Source: Zantedeschia hybrid cultivar (taxonomy: Eukaryota; Streptophyta; Magnoliopsida; Alismatales; Araceae). Taken from it: a DNA stretch of 64,000 bases. The notes under the pieces were generated by a model. It worked only from the letters and a program-made list of their open reading frames with translations. It was not told where the DNA came from and made no database searches. Below, piece by piece: positions 23,060-36,700 of this stretch (its first letter is position 1; every line of letters begins with the position of its first letter). The stretch is from NCBI GenBank assembly GCA_030544215.1, contig JARZZO010000004.1:41281980-41345979 (forward strand), read 5' to 3'. A program made the position numbers and the translations under genes.

Positions 23060-23590
23060 CTAAAGAACATTTAGACAGGGTGTGCAAACTTCAACGATTC
23101 ATTTATAAGATGAAGCAGGCTTCTTAGGAATATAAGATTTAATGAGGAATCTTATGACTTTTAAGAATGAAGAGATGAACCATATGTATACTAAATGTCA
23201 GTGGGAGTACGGTCTTATTTTTGTACTATATATAGATGACATACTACTCATTGAGAATGATATAAGTATATCATCATCATTGAAGATCTAGTTGTCAAAT
23301 AATTTCTAATAAAAGACTTGGGTGAAGTATCATGTATATTGGAGATAAAGATCTATAGAAATAGATCTAGGAGGATGTTAGACTTGTCCTAATCAATGTA
23401 CATAAACATCATTGTGAAAAGATTTAGCATGAAAAAATTCAAGAGAGATCTTATATCGATGAGACATAAAATTTATTTTTCAAAAGATATTTCTCTTAAA
23501 TTTTTTGAAGAGAAATAGCACATGAATAGAATTTCTTACATGACTACAATTCCTTATGTATCAGCAATAGAATCCGTCATGTATGTTGAG
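23060..23590 (+). mobile_element. Degenerate copia RT relic
   Basis: Plus-strand translation in shifting frames gives VCKLQRFIYKMKQAS, then YDFKNE-like residues, then the RT core VLYIDDILLIENDIS and a following segment related to FLIKDLGEVSCILEIKIYRNR and MYINIIVKRFSMKKFKRD. These match the RT of copia elements A-D but with many stops. There are no LTRs, so it is an old internal fragment. Confidence 0.75.
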
Positions 23591-23599
23591 TACTGATAA

Positions 23600-24920
23600 A
23601 CATAGATAGGGAGAGGGGCAGGGCATAAAGAAAAAGTACACACACCATACTGTGAGAAACACAATACAAAGGATTAGAAGAAACCCAAGTAAAGACTTTC
23701 AATCGTCGGACAAACATCACTGAAAATGACTTTGGGGGATGAGGTTTAGATTGGACGGAGGATGACATCCGCGAAGATGCTTGCGTGGGATTGGTCGAAA
23801 AAGACTATGCCACTTTAACAGTAGGCCAGGTGAGGGCTCATAGACGCACGTCAACAAGAACGTACAGAATGCGCACATGATCTTGAGATCCGACACCCAT
23901 CTCCAGGAACGTAATAGGATCATAAACCTTTAAAAGAAGCACCACAGAGGATTGCAGAGCAAATTTCATGCGCATCCTTCTCTAGGACTAGCCTTTCCAC
24001 TGCTAATTTGCGGGGGTCGTGGCCATCTTTGCCAAGATCCGACACCCATCTTTATTTATTCATTTTTACCTTCTTGGTTATCTTCCTGATCTAACATCCA
24101 TAAGCTACTCCTTTGAGATGGTAACCAAAGTTGTATGGTGTTTCATGGTCGCTCCCCCTCCCGGTTTTGCGTAAAATTGTAGACATCTCAGGAGAGATCT
24201 AACAAAAAATATACAAGGAGAGATATCTAACAAAAAGTTAAGCTTTTTCATTTTTTGTCATCACAATCTTTTAACATTTTATATTACTCTCTACATTTTG
24301 TATGTTGATTTTAAACCGCCTATTGTCTTTGAACCCTCCTTAAAAAAAGTCCCTAGGACGAGTAACTATTAAATAATACTTAAGTTAGGTGTGCCCTCTA
24401 AAACCCACCCACCTCATATTAAAAAGAATAAAAACTATCATAACATTTTAAATATTAAAATAGACTCCTTAGATTCGCCTTAGATTTAATCCTATTCCCC
24501 TGACTTTAATTTTTGAAGTCCAATCTTGAGAATCAATTGCAACTGTTCGATCAAGTACTCATAAAAAAATAATGTTTAAAAATATGAAAATAAAAACAAA
24601 TAAATTCGTCAAGTTAACTCTTAAGATTGGTCTCATCTCTGAAATTTTAATTTTGATTCCTAAACAACGAGACAATTGACTGGATGACTCTAGTTAATTT
24701 CATTGATCGGTCAATAAAAATCAAATCCAAAGAGATGGACATCAACCTAGAGGAGAGCATGTGAATATTTTAAGTTTTTAGTGATTTTTATTTTTCTGCA
24801 CATCAGGAAAAAAATATATATTCTTTTTCTCATCTTAAATTATTCGGATATGAATAATATTCTTATTTTTATCTTTTAAACTATATTCTTTTATAACCGT
24901 TTTCATATATCATTTACGTC
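23600..24920. other. Intergenic DNA, nothing recognised
   Basis: Moderately AT-rich sequence with only short open frames and no recognisable domain, repeat or RNA gene. Confidence 0.5.
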
Positions 24921-24924
24921 CCTG

Positions 24925-25400
24925 CCTGAGAGTAATGATATTTTTCAACCGCATCCTCCTCCTCGGGGGGTCACTGTGCAAGTTTGCCTCTCCAGCTTTC
25001 CCTTCTCCCTGTCTCTCACTTTGCAAGCTGAGTTCTGGCCTCTCGTCGGTGTTTTTTATGTGTATACCTCATCTCAGAAGTCAGAAGACTCAGAACCCAG
25101 CCAGCAGAAGGTGTTCTGTTCACCACATGACACGACGCGAGTGCACATGTGACCGCTCGCGTCTCATTCCCCGGTCAGACAGCTGGCAGCCGCTCGCAGA
25201 AATCTAGAGTCAGGCCAAACTACCTTGCCCTCACAGTTACACAAAAAAGGAACACATGGGTAAAAGATTTCTTTAATAATCCCTCCTGGTCCCGGGGCTT
25301 CGGCAGGCGTCCGGTCCGGTCTGGTCCCACGCACGGATCACGGTTTCACGGCGCAGTGCGACGCCCGCCGTGAGTAGCCGTACCCTCAAGTAGGTGTGGT
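24925..25400. other. GC-richer island without a recognised gene
   Basis: The GC content rises against AT-rich surroundings, with CT-rich phrases at 24950-25020 and a GC-rich stretch at about 25290-25380. It could be a gene's 5' end or an exon remnant, but no domain or complete frame is recognisable. Confidence 0.35.
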
Positions 25401-28328
25401 GATGTGTCTCGAGAACCCAATTATTTAACTCTTCTTTAATTTAACCGCTGATTTTAGAATAGTATTTTTTTTTTACCACCTACAGATAAATTTGATTTTT
25501 TAATAACTGTGGAAATGGATAATCTTATTTCTGAACCCACTCTGATAGTGAGCGTTAAGATTAAATTACATAGAATGTCGACTTTGATTCTAATTTTATG
25601 TTGTGTTGTAAAACTTATTATAGCGTAATTTAGAAAGAAGGTTAATTCTATTTTATGTTTTCACATGATGAGACAAGCTTAAATATGATAATTTTGTCTC
25701 TCTTAAAAATAGTTAATTGTTACTTTAATTTTGATTGGAAGTATAAATTTAGAGGTTAATTTGTATTTCGATTTTAAATTTCAGAACACATTTTTTACCA
25801 TGAGCTATCTGATAGTCCACGAATAATTACTTCTCTACAAAATATGTAAAATTTTGCGGTCTGCAGACATAATAATTTCCGATGATCAACCGACAGTAAA
25901 TAAAAATATATCCTATTTAGCAGATGCGATAATGGATAATTCACTATTCGGACTTTATCCGACCCATTGACGGCCCTAATAAAGTCTAGGCGATACTGTA
26001 CGGCCGTCATGGGGAAGGGTTGAAGGCTTAAAAATATGTAAAGTAAAGGATCTCGTCCCTTGTCTCCTTCTTCTTTGCATGGCCGTCGGTTTGCACAGGT
26101 GGCGGGGGTACCAAGTACTCCAAAGTGGAGTGGTTGTGCAGGATTCTTTTTGTAGCAATCTTTATAACTACAGTGAATTTGAAATAAATTTATATATCTT
26201 GTATATCGGTCTTTTATAAACTTAAATTTTTAATTTTTAATTCGTATTATTTACTTCAATCAGTTTTTCTTAATTCTATCATAATTAAACATGAGTTTAA
26301 GTTTAACTCACTTTAAAAAAGTCACTTAAACTCTTATTTAAAATTTGAGTTTTACTTGCTTGATACACTAATCGTCAACCTTGTATCGATTGTCTGTGTA
26401 GTCAAAAATTTGAAAAAAATAATTTTTTAAAGGTATCTTCAAACATGCCTCACATGTCTGGATAACTCATTCTCCGATCAGAAGATTCAAAAAAAATTTA
26501 AAAATTAAAATTATTATTAAGCTAGACTCATAATTAGGGTCACCTTCTATTGTTCACTTGTAAATTTTTAATTTTTAGATTCATTTCAAATATTTTCATC
26601 TATTTTAATATTAATTTGAAAATAATTCTATGAATATTTGTTTCTTCCAGACGATTCTTAGTTAAAAGGTTTTATTGTATATTAAGTCTACATAAATCAA
26701 TATCAAAATACGTAAAATACAATGATTTATTTCAAATTCATTATGTTTATAAGAGTCAATATAAAAAAAGGACTTTTTTTTAAAGGAGGGAACCAAGGCA
26801 GCTGGAGCAAGATCAACAAGGAGACGAGAATTTTTGGCTGCCATTATTTTACTAGTTTCTCTTTCTCTTTGTCTCCCTTAGAGATGATTTTATTACCCTT
26901 TCTTTGTTCATAAAGATTCTTTTTTTAACAAATGTTAATAAAAATCTTTTTCAATAGAAAAAGTTGAAGTATATGGATCCTCATCTATTCTCCTCAAGTA
27001 AAAAAATAAAAAAAATTCATATCACCAAGATGATTATGTTTTCTTTGAATAGTTATTTTGAATACAAAGGATCTCATCACTACTGAGAGTAACATTCTCT
27101 TCACATACTCCAGCATATATAAACAACAATCAAATAAAGGTCTCCATAAACTAGGTAGAGAAATTTGAAAACCACCGCCGTTGCTCAGCTACAAGCTCTC
27201 TAGTTCTATAAACATACTTGTACTCCCTTGCCCCGTTCTCTTCAAATGATCTCTATGCATCAATCACATTAGCATGGATATGTGATTTAGTGAGACGTAT
27301 TCCATCTCATTATTGAGTTGGATCATTTCCTCCACAATTTATCCTACCTTATAATGTATTGCTCATTTACTCATGATAAGCAGAAAAATATTAAGATTGC
27401 TTGATTACTATCTAGTCTTAAATTTTCATCATTTTTATCTTTCAAACAGGCTTTTGTAAATCAATGAGCATAATCTCCAAAGACACTCTATCCTTGAATT
27501 ATCACACATCTTTTCACACATATATCACTTCAATTAATTGTTGGAAGTATTTCTTGTATCATAAAATATCCTTTAATCTGAAAATCTTTTAGAAATTAAA
27601 TGACCTTATATATATATGTAGATGATGATTTTTAAAGTTTAGTCCCTATAAAGATATACATTTGAAAAATGGACCCTCGTATCTTGTAGTCTTAAGAATG
27701 TCTTAAAAAAACTTAACTTCTTTTAGAAATAAGGACCTCTGATGAACAAATGTCTGGCTGATGAGAACATACTTGGAATATTATTGAAATGTTCCCTTAA
27801 ACACCATCAAATAAAATGGGAAGTGCTAAAATGATGTTCTTGCCATTCAACGGCGAATTTCTAGCTATTCTAAAACATTCAGATTTTGATCCCTAAACAT
27901 ATATAAAATTGGAAAAAAAGTCCCCAACAAAAGATTCTTTCTAAGGACTATTTAAATGCAGCAAATACCTAATCATTGGAAGCTAATTTAGGTGCAAGAA
28001 TTTCATTATTAAAAAATACAATTTACAGAAATTAGAAGAAGATCGAGTGTTAATGTATTTGTTTTTCCTCCCTGTATAACTTATTGGCATGTGGTCTCAT
28101 CAGCAAGTGTGATCAACTGCTCCACATTGAGTAATTATTTCTCAATATCAAAGTTTTGTTGCATTTGAACATAGTCTTTCTTAAGTATCTTTTGTAATTT
28201 TATACATTTTTTACGGATTTAATCTAAATACTCTTTAAATTATCTAAAAGACTCGACACGGGATAGAAAGTCATCTTATACCTCTTCGTTATTTGATTGT
28301 GTTTAAGGGAATATATCCTAGAAATATT
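25401..28328. other. AT-rich intergenic DNA, no gene seen
   Basis: No domain-bearing frames. Short runs of A and T and a TATATATATA tract near 27608 are the only notable features. Confidence 0.5.
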
Positions 28329-28412
28329 CTCATCAACCAAATGATTGTTAACCAGAGGTTCTTTGAGCTTCTCATCAACCAAATGATTGTTAACCAAAGG
28401 TTCTTATATCTG
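28329..28412. repeat. 42-bp tandem duplication
   Basis: CTCATCAACCAAATGATTGT begins at 28329 and again at 28371. Both copies end in ACCARAGGTTCTT. Only a few bases differ. Confidence 0.88.
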
Positions 28413-28467
28413 AAAAGAGTCACACTTTTTTGGAGGCACCTTTAAATTGGTAAGGTGCACGAATTTA

Positions 28468-28468
<1 letters not shown>

Positions 28469-28504
<36 letters not shown>

Positions 28505-28510
28505 GTGTGT
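28469..28510. repeat. (TC)n(TA)n compound microsatellite
   Basis: A CT run passes into a TA run and then GTGTGT, about 35 bp from the left end of copia A. Confidence 0.9.
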
Positions 28511-28541
28511 TTATAAGCAATTAAAAAGCTAACAAAATGTG

Positions 28542-28546
28542 CTAAC
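28542..28546. repeat. Copia A target duplication, left copy (CTAAC)
   Basis: It is repeated at 46694-46698, across 18.1 kb. Confidence 0.92.
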
Positions 28547-30100
28547 TATTGGGTTTTCTCGGGTTTCTTCGAATCGCTCACGCAGTGGAAAATAAAATAA
28601 TAAACAGCGATCCGTTCCCGTTTCGAAAAAACTAAAACTACGATTATCGGATAATCGATTCTCACCGTGTGCGGATTCGAATCCGCAACCGTTCGGTTCC
28701 GTCGGTGCGACACCGCAAGTCGCGCAAGCGTCCGGCCACTAGCGAAATCCATACGATCCTCCCCGCGACGGATATCCTTGCGTTTCTCGTTCTTCGCAGC
28801 CCACGAAACCTCCGCCGGTCGCCGTAACGATCGCCGCAGCGCGCGGACGATTTCCCGTCGAACGGGATTCGGAGAAGCGGCGGAGCAGATCTGGATCTGT
28901 CTGGACGCCAGAGAAAGAGAGAAACTGAGGAGGGGCGGCTAGGGTTGGCAGCAGCTTGGCCTGCTTAGCCCGTTCGCTATGTCTTATACTAACCGCGAGG
29001 TTTTTCATAAAAACCCCCGGTTTATATAAAACCCACTTGTTTATCCATCGCCTTGAGAATCATGTGCGTGTGACCCTCTAGGCCAAAGTACCAGTCCAGT
29101 TAATGGCCCAACAAGCCCAGTGACTCCTCACTGGCTTTATTAATCAATTAATAACCTTTTATTAATTAATTAATCAATCGAATTGATGTCGCACATCGAA
29201 TTCGACAGGACCTCCGATCACGTTGGGTGCCAAGCAACACCGCGTGAACCCGGAAGGTATTGGGGTTAAGTAACCCACTCTTGGAATCTTTCCGCCGACA
29301 GTTACCGCACGGATATAATCTTTCATTCGTACAATACTCTCGAGTCAACTCAGGGTATGGCGAGCTGTCAAACCATAACCGGTCGACTCACTTGGATTGG
29401 ATGCCGCTGATGAATATCGAAAAACTCATTTCCCGATATTATCGTCCGCCCTGGCTAGGGACTTTCGCGCATCCTTCCTAGAGCATTCTCTTTCTAAGTA
29501 CCAAGAGCGAATGATTCCTTATTGACACACAATTCCCTTCGACGGTATTCTGCTGTACCCAATCCTTGGCGTATTAGAATCCCGTGGCTAGAGATTCGTA
29601 AACCAAGGTCAAAGCACAGAAGTCCACCGACAAGGTGTCTTTGGTGTCTCAGGTCCGAAGACCATCCACGCAACTGCGACAATAGAATCAAGCTGGTTGA
29701 CAGTGAGGTACAATACCATCCAACGATTCAGTCGGATCAGTTCAGTGAACTCATTTTCCAATGAGCACCTACAGATTCGCCTTAGTGTCTCCACACAAGT
29801 GACTTATGAGATCAGTCACCCTCATCATATGAGCAGGAATAATCTGTACTAGTCTAACCGGATATCCGATGTCCTTCTCGGATATCCTCCGACTAGGAAC
29901 AATTAAGAATATGTGTGTTTAAGTGATCAGTCTCATTAGTATAATCTCATCATAATCTGATCACTATAGCACATATTCACGGACTTCATTATGAAACGAT
30001 AATTAATGCGATTTACACATAATGAATATTATGCCATTTTATTAATAAATGAACGAGATTTACATAGTCAGATTGGCTTGTAGGCCACCTAAAACTAATA
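28547..30100 (-). repeat. Copia A 3' LTR, 1554 bp
   Basis: It matches 45138-46693 along its length. Both terminal dinucleotides are altered (TA in place of TG on both strands' 5' ends), consistent with C-to-T decay. The minus-strand TATA box (TATATAAA) is at 29021-29028, and the shared upstream box GGCCTAGAGGGTCACACGCA is at about 29065-29084. Confidence 0.95.
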
Positions 30101-30111
30101 ATCTCCCACTT
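30101..30111 (-). other. Copia A polypurine tract
   Basis: The minus strand reads AAGTGGGAGAT directly before the 3' LTR, the normal place for plus-strand priming. Confidence 0.8.
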
Positions 30112-30114
30112 GGA

Positions 30115-32158
30115 CTAAAGCCAATCACCTTTATACAATAAGCCTATAGACTCTAGGTGACGCTTAAACACAATTTGAGCCAACGGCTTCGTCAGTGGAT
30201 CTGCTACATTGTCGACGGATGGAACTCTTTCCACTACTACATCTCCTCTGGATATGATCTCTCTGATAAGATGAAAGCGCCTCAGAATATGCTTCGATTT
30301 CTGATGAGACCGCGGCTCTTTCGCTTGCGCAATGGCTCCATTGCTGTCGCACAATAGTGGAACAGGCTCAGAGATGCTGGGAACTACACCGAGGTCGGTG
30401 ATGAATTTCTTCAACCACACAGCTTCTTTGGCTGCTTCAGCTGCAGCGATGTACTCAGCTTCAGTTGTCGAATCTGCAGTGGTTACTTGCTTGAAACTCT
30501 TCCAGCACACTGCGCCTCCGTTCAAAGTAAACACGAATCCAGATGTAGACTTGCTATCATCTGGATCCGACTGGAAACTCGAGTCAGTAAAGCCTCACAG
30601 TTTTAAGTCACCTCCTCCATAGACAAGAAACATATCCTTAGTTCTTCTAAAGTATTTAAGGATACATTTCACTGCCTTCCAGTGCTCTTCGCTTGGATCA
30701 GCCTGAAATTTGCTCGGAACACTTAGAGCAAATGCAACATCAGGCCGTGTACATAGCATGGCATACATCATAGATCCTATGGCAGAGGCATAGGGTATTC
30801 TATCCATGAATGCCCTCTCATTAGGAGTCTTAGGAGACTGCTCCTTTGAGAGACTAATTCCATGTCTCATCGATATGAGACCTCTCTTGGAATTTTTCAT
30901 GCCAAACCTTTTGACTATGGTATCTATGTACAAGGATTGGGTCATTCCAAGCATCCTCTTTGATGTATCTTTATAGATCCGTATTCCCAATACGTAGGAT
31001 GCTTCTCCCAAATCTTTCATGGAGAAGTTTTTCGACAGCCAGATCTTTACTGATGACATCATAGTTACATCATTCCCAATGAGTAGTATGTCATCTACGT
31101 AAAGAACTAGAAAAGTGACTGCACTCCCACTGGTCTTCTTGTACACACAAGGCTCATTTTCATTTTTAATGAAGTCATAAGACTTGACAGCCTCGTCAAA
31201 TATTATGTTCCAGCTCCGGGAAGCCTGCTTTAGTCCATAAATGGACCTCTGAAACTTGCACACTTTATCTGGAGATTCTTTGGATGTGAAACCTTTTGGT
31301 TGTATCATATACACCTCTTCCTCAAGGTTACAATTGAGGAAGGCAGTCTTTACATCCATCTGCTAGATTTCATAATCAAAATGTGCAGCAATGGCGAGCG
31401 GAACTCTGATCGACTTTATCATGGCAACTGGTGAGAAAGTCTCGTCATAGTCAATTCCTTGCCTTTGACGATATCAGTTTGCCACCAACCTTGCCTTATA
31501 TGTGTCGATCCGTCCATCAGCACCGATCTTTCTCTTAAAGATCCACTTGCAGCCGATGGGTACAATACCCTCGGGCAAGTCTTCCAAGTTCCAAACTTGG
31601 TTAGTGTACATGGACTGGATTTCTGAGTTCATGGCTTCTCGCCATCTCCCGGCTTCTAGGCTTTCTATGGCCTCCTGGTAGGTTTTCGGATCATCATCCT
31701 CATTATATTGTACCTTAGACTTACCTTCAGCAATATGTCCCACATATCGTTCAGGTAGTCTAGGTACTCTACCAGATCTACGAGGCTCATCTGTATGTAC
31801 CTGAACAGATTCAGGAACTGATATCTCATCTGATGATAATGTAGCTGTTTGAGGATCTGAAACCTCTTCCAATACTATTTTATTCTCTTTGTCCTCCTGG
31901 AGAAGATATTCCTCTTCCAGGAAGACACCTTTCCTGGCGACAAACACCTTTTGTTCACCAGGATGGGAAAAATAGTATCCAAAGGTTTCCTTTGGATATC
32001 CCACAAACCTGCATTTATCAGTTCGTGATTCCAGCTTGTCTCGATCATGCCTCTTTACATGAGCAGGACAACCCCAGACTTTAACATGTTTAAATTCTGA
32101 TTTCCTGCCTTTCCATATCTCATATGGAGTGGAGGCCACAGACTTGCTGGGTACTCTG
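30115..32158 (-). pseudogene. pol: Copia A pol, 3' half: RT and RNase H (stops)
   Basis: This continues the frame of 40956-42331 after B is removed (the distance is a multiple of three). It contains RVPSKSVASTPYEIWKGRK, the linker, RT with WIFKRKIGADGRIDTYKARL, MDVKTAFLNCNLEEEVYM, SIYGLKQASRSWN and the catalytic VLYVDDILLIGND, and RNase H with ADSTTEAEYIAAAEAAKEA, ending in GDWL. Three in-frame stops interrupt it (31474-31476, 31363-31365 and 30595-30597); no frameshift is needed. The product cannot be translated whole. Confidence 0.93.
32154..32158. repeat. Copia B target duplication, left copy (CTCTG)
   Basis: It pairs with TTCTG at 40951-40955, one base different. The uninterrupted relative in copia C (near 62520) shows a single copy at this site, confirming the insertion point. 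Confidence 0.85.
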
Positions 32159-33735
32159 TGTAAGGAATCGCCATGAACGCAGCGGAAATAAAAATGATTC
32201 CATTGTATCGGTTGCTGGGGTTGTAAAACGGACATTAAAACTAACGCGGGAAGAACAGTTCTTCACATTTGCGGGGTTTCGAATCTCCCGTGGATGATGC
32301 CGACTCGGTAATCGCGCACGCGCACGATCTCTAGAGGTATCCACACGAGTTCCCGCAGCAGACGCGATTTCCTCCTCGGCTTGAGTGCTCCGACCAGATC
32401 TCAGATCCACCATGCGCAGAGAGAGACAGATCCACTCCGAGAAGGAGAGAGAGAGAGGAGAGAGAATCTTGGGAGTAAAAATTCGTCCAAGTAACTTTTT
32501 ACCACTCCCCCTTGGCCCTCCTTATATAGAAATAAGGATAAGCACAACAGTTAATCCTCATGATTATCCAAGAGTTTGGCCTTGGATAATTCTCCATTAA
32601 ATCTTCATGTTTATCCTGCAGCTTTTCACAAAAACCCAGATAAGCATGAAATTTAACATCTCTCACCGTCTGACGAGAACTCTTATGTGTGTGACCCTCT
32701 AGGCCCATATATCAGTCCGGTTGCAGGCCCATTAAACTTAGAACTGTTTCTTAAGTTTAATATTTATTAATTAACATTTAAACATCATATGTTAAACGAT
32801 TAATTTAATAAACAAGTAAATTATCATCCGATGATTAATTCACTTGGCCTTATGATCATGAACAGCACCAAACACTACCTCATGATCCCAGAAGATATAA
32901 GGGATACTGTTCCCTTCAATTGAACCTTTTCGTCTGCCGATACCGCACAGATATAATCCTTCACTCATGCAATGTCCCGATAACGCAAGGGTATGGTTTT
33001 ATAGTCAAACCCTCTATCGCATTATCCAGATGGATTCCAGTACACAGTTAATATCTAGAAAGACATCTCTTTCATTAGACCCTGGCCAGGGATTTCTGTG
33101 TACACATCCATGGGACATTCTCTCTCCAGTCTTATACCAAGAGTGAGTGATCCCTTGTTGTTCACTCAATTACCTTCGCAAGCTTTCCACTGTATCTGAA
33201 AGACCGATTATGGTGGGCTTAATGGTTAAAGTCTACGAGTCAGAGAATCAAGATACAATGGTCCACAAACAAGGTATCATTGGTGACTCAGGTCAAAGGA
33301 CCAACTGTGCTACTGCAACAAATGAATTCCCTGGTTGACTAATAGGTATAATTACCATCCAGGAATTCTTATTTGGGTCTGTTCAGTGAACTCATTCTCT
33401 AATGAGCACCCACTTGTTTGTCTTAGTGTCACCACACGAGTGAATGTGAGATCATTCACCCTCATCATATGAGCAGACATAACTTGTGTCGATCTTATCG
33501 GATATTTAATATCCATCTCAAATATCCTATGATCGAGAACTATTTAAGACAATTGCCTTAGGATATTGATCTCACTATCATGATCTTATTATGATTCAAT
33601 ATCCCATACATTTGTCTATGGACCTTCATTACGATAGTCGTTTGCGAGAACTATTAAATGAAGAAATAATTGCCTTTATTAATAATCTGAACTAGAATGT
33701 ACAATGATTGGCTTTGAGGCCACCAAATTCTAATA
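32159..33735 (-). repeat. Copia B 3' LTR, 1577 bp
   Basis: Near-identical to 39374-40950. It ends TTACA on the sense strand and starts TATTAG (TG to TA change). The sense TATA box TCTATATAAG is at 32521-32530. Small frames inside it occur identically in the other LTR and are not genes. Confidence 0.97.
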
Positions 33736-33747
33736 TTCTCCCACTTG
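33736..33747 (-). other. Copia B polypurine tract
   Basis: The minus strand reads AAGTGGGAGAA directly before the 3' LTR. Confidence 0.8.
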
Positions 33748-33749
33748 GA

Positions 33750-36700
33750 CTATAGCCAATCACCCATGTGTCTAAGTCCCATAGACTTAAGGTGACGTTC
33801 TAAATTGTTTTGAGACAATGGCTTAGTCAAGGGATCTGCTACATTATCTTCAGATGAGACTTTCTCAACTACTATATCTCTTCGGGCGATAATCTCACGA
33901 ATCAGATGAAATCGTCTCAGAATGTGCTTTGACTTCTGATGTGATCTTGGCTCCTTCGCTTGAGCAATTGCCCCATTGTTGTCACACAATAATGGAACAG
34001 GATCTGAAATGCTTGGAACGACTCCAAGCGCCGAGATGAACTTCTTCATCCAAACCGCCTCCTTGGCCGCTTCAGCTGCAGCAATGTATTCTGCTTCGGT
34101 CGTCGAATCTGCAGTAGTTTCCTGTTTGGAACTCTTCCAACTTACTGCACCTCCATTTAACATGAACACAAATCCAGACATGGATTTGCTGTCATCCATA
34201 TCCGACTGGAAACTCGAGTCAGTAAATCCTCGAAGTTCCAAGTTGTTTCCTCCATAAACGAGAAATAGATCCTTAGTTCTTCTCAAGTATCTAAGGATAC
34301 ATTTCACCGCCTTCCAGTGTTCCTCACCTGGATCAGCCTGATATCTACTGGTGACACTTAATGGATGTGCCACATCAAGCCTAGTACATAGCATTGCATA
34401 CATGATAGATCCTATTGCCGAGGCATAAGGAACTCTATCCATGTATGCTCTCTCTTCAGGTGTCTTGGGAGACATTTCTTTAGAGAGATAAATTCCATGC
34501 CTCATAGGAACAAGGCCTCTCTTGGAATTTTCCATGCCAAACCTTTTGACTATGGTATCTATGTACATAGATTGGGACAAGCCAAGCATCCTTTTGGACC
34601 TATCTCTATAGATCCTTATTCCCAGAATATAGGATGCTTCTCCCAAATCTTTCATGGAGAAGTTTTTGGATAACCAAGCCTTTACCGATGATAACATTCC
34701 TACATCATTCCCAATGAGTAGAATGTCATCAACATAAAGTACTAAAAAGGTAACCGCGCTCCCACTAGTCTTTTTGTATACACAAGGTTCATCTTCATTC
34801 TTAATGAAGTCATAAGATTTGATTGCTTCATCAAATCTTAAGTTCCAAGTTCGGGATGCCTGCTTTAATCCATAGATGGATCTTTGCAGCTTGCATACCT
34901 TGCTTGAATACTCTTTGGAAGTGAATCCTTCAGGTTGTATCATATATACCTCTTCTTGAAGGTTCCCGTTAAGGAATGCTGTTTTCACATCCATTTGCCA
35001 TATTTCATAATCGTAGAATGCAGCGATAGCAAGAAGTATTCTGATTGACTTAATCATGGCAACTGGAGAAAAGGTTTCGTCATAGTCAATGCCTTACCTT
35101 TGACGATATCCTTTTGCTACAAGTCTGGCCTTGTATGTGTCAATCTGTCCATCTGCCCCGATCTTTCTTTTAAAGATCCATTTACTGCCAATAGGTACTA
35201 TATCTTCTGGCAGATCAACCAAGTTCCAAACTTGGTTGGCATACATGGACTGAATTTCAGAATCCATTGCCTCTTGCCATTTTTCTGATTCATGACTATT
35301 TATGGCTTCAAGGTAGGTTTGAGGATCATCATCCTCATTTAAGTGCACTTTTGGTTTGCCTTCATCGATATGTCCAACATATCTTTCAGGCTGCTTAGGC
35401 ACTCTACCTGATCTGCGAACCTTTTGTGTATCATCTTGAACAAGTTCTTGAGTCATTGGTTCAGTAGATGAACCAGTGTTGATTTGTGAGTCTAGAATTT
35501 CTTCTAGTTCTATCTTGCTCCCACTGTCTTCTTTTGAAAGATATTCTTTCTCTAAGAAGGCAGCTCTTTTTGCGACAAACACCCTTTGATCGCTGGGCTG
35601 ATAGAAGTAATATCCAAACGTCTCTTTTGGATATCCCACAAATCTACATTTCTCTGTCCTGGAATCCAGTTTGTCTGGATCATGTCTTTTGACATGTGCA
35701 GGACAACCCCAGACTCTAACATGCTTAAAGTCTGGTTTCTTTCCTTTCCATATCTCATATGGAGTGGAAGGTACTGATTTACTCAGAACTTTGTTCAACA
35801 GATATGCAGCAGTCAACAGTGTATATCCCCATAAAGAGATTGGATGTTTGGCATAACTCATCATGGATCGTACCATATCTAATAGAGTACGATTTCTTCT
35901 TTCCGATACACCATTTAACTGAGGTGTATAGGGAGGAGTCCATTGAGACAAAATACCATTATCCTTAAGATATTCTGTGAATTATGTATTTAAGTATTCA
36001 CCCCCTCGATCTGATCGAAGAGTTTTAATACTCTTTCCAGTCTGGTTCTCAACTTCGTTTTTAAACTCTTTAAATTTCTCAAAGACTTCTGACTTATATT
36101 TCATCAAATATATGTAGCCATATCTTGAGAAATCATCTGTAAATGAAACAAAGTATGAGTAACCACCCATAGCATGAGTGGACATTGGACCACATACATT
36201 ACTATGTATTAGTTCTAATAAGTCCTTAACTCTTTCTCCATGTCTTGAGAATGGAGTTTTGGTCATCTTTCCCATGAGACAAGCTTCACAGGTTGCAAAT
36301 GATTCATAATCAAATGGATCAAGATATCCATTCTTTTGCAACCTTATGATCCTGTTCTCATTTATATGACCTAGCCTACAATGCCATAGGTACGATTTAT
36401 TCACATCCTTATCTAAGCGTTCAAGAGAATTATTTACCAGACAAATATCATATGAAATATCAAGTAAATATAATCCATTCAATAAATATCCGGAAGCAAA
36501 CAATTTGTCTCCTTGATAAATTGAACAACCTTTATTCTCTAGTTTCATAGAATATCCTTGTCTATCTAAACATGAAATAGATATGATATTCCTAATAATG
36601 GTTGGAACATAATAACAATCTATCAGTTCCAAGGAGTCTCCTGACGGCATCTGAAGTCTTGCTGTCCCCACAGCTAACGCAGCAACTTTTGCTCCATTCC

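Noticed and set aside
32385..32600. Small frames inside the copia B LTR, repeated at 39600-39815
   Set aside because: They are identical only because they lie in the two LTR copies. There is no sign of coding selection.
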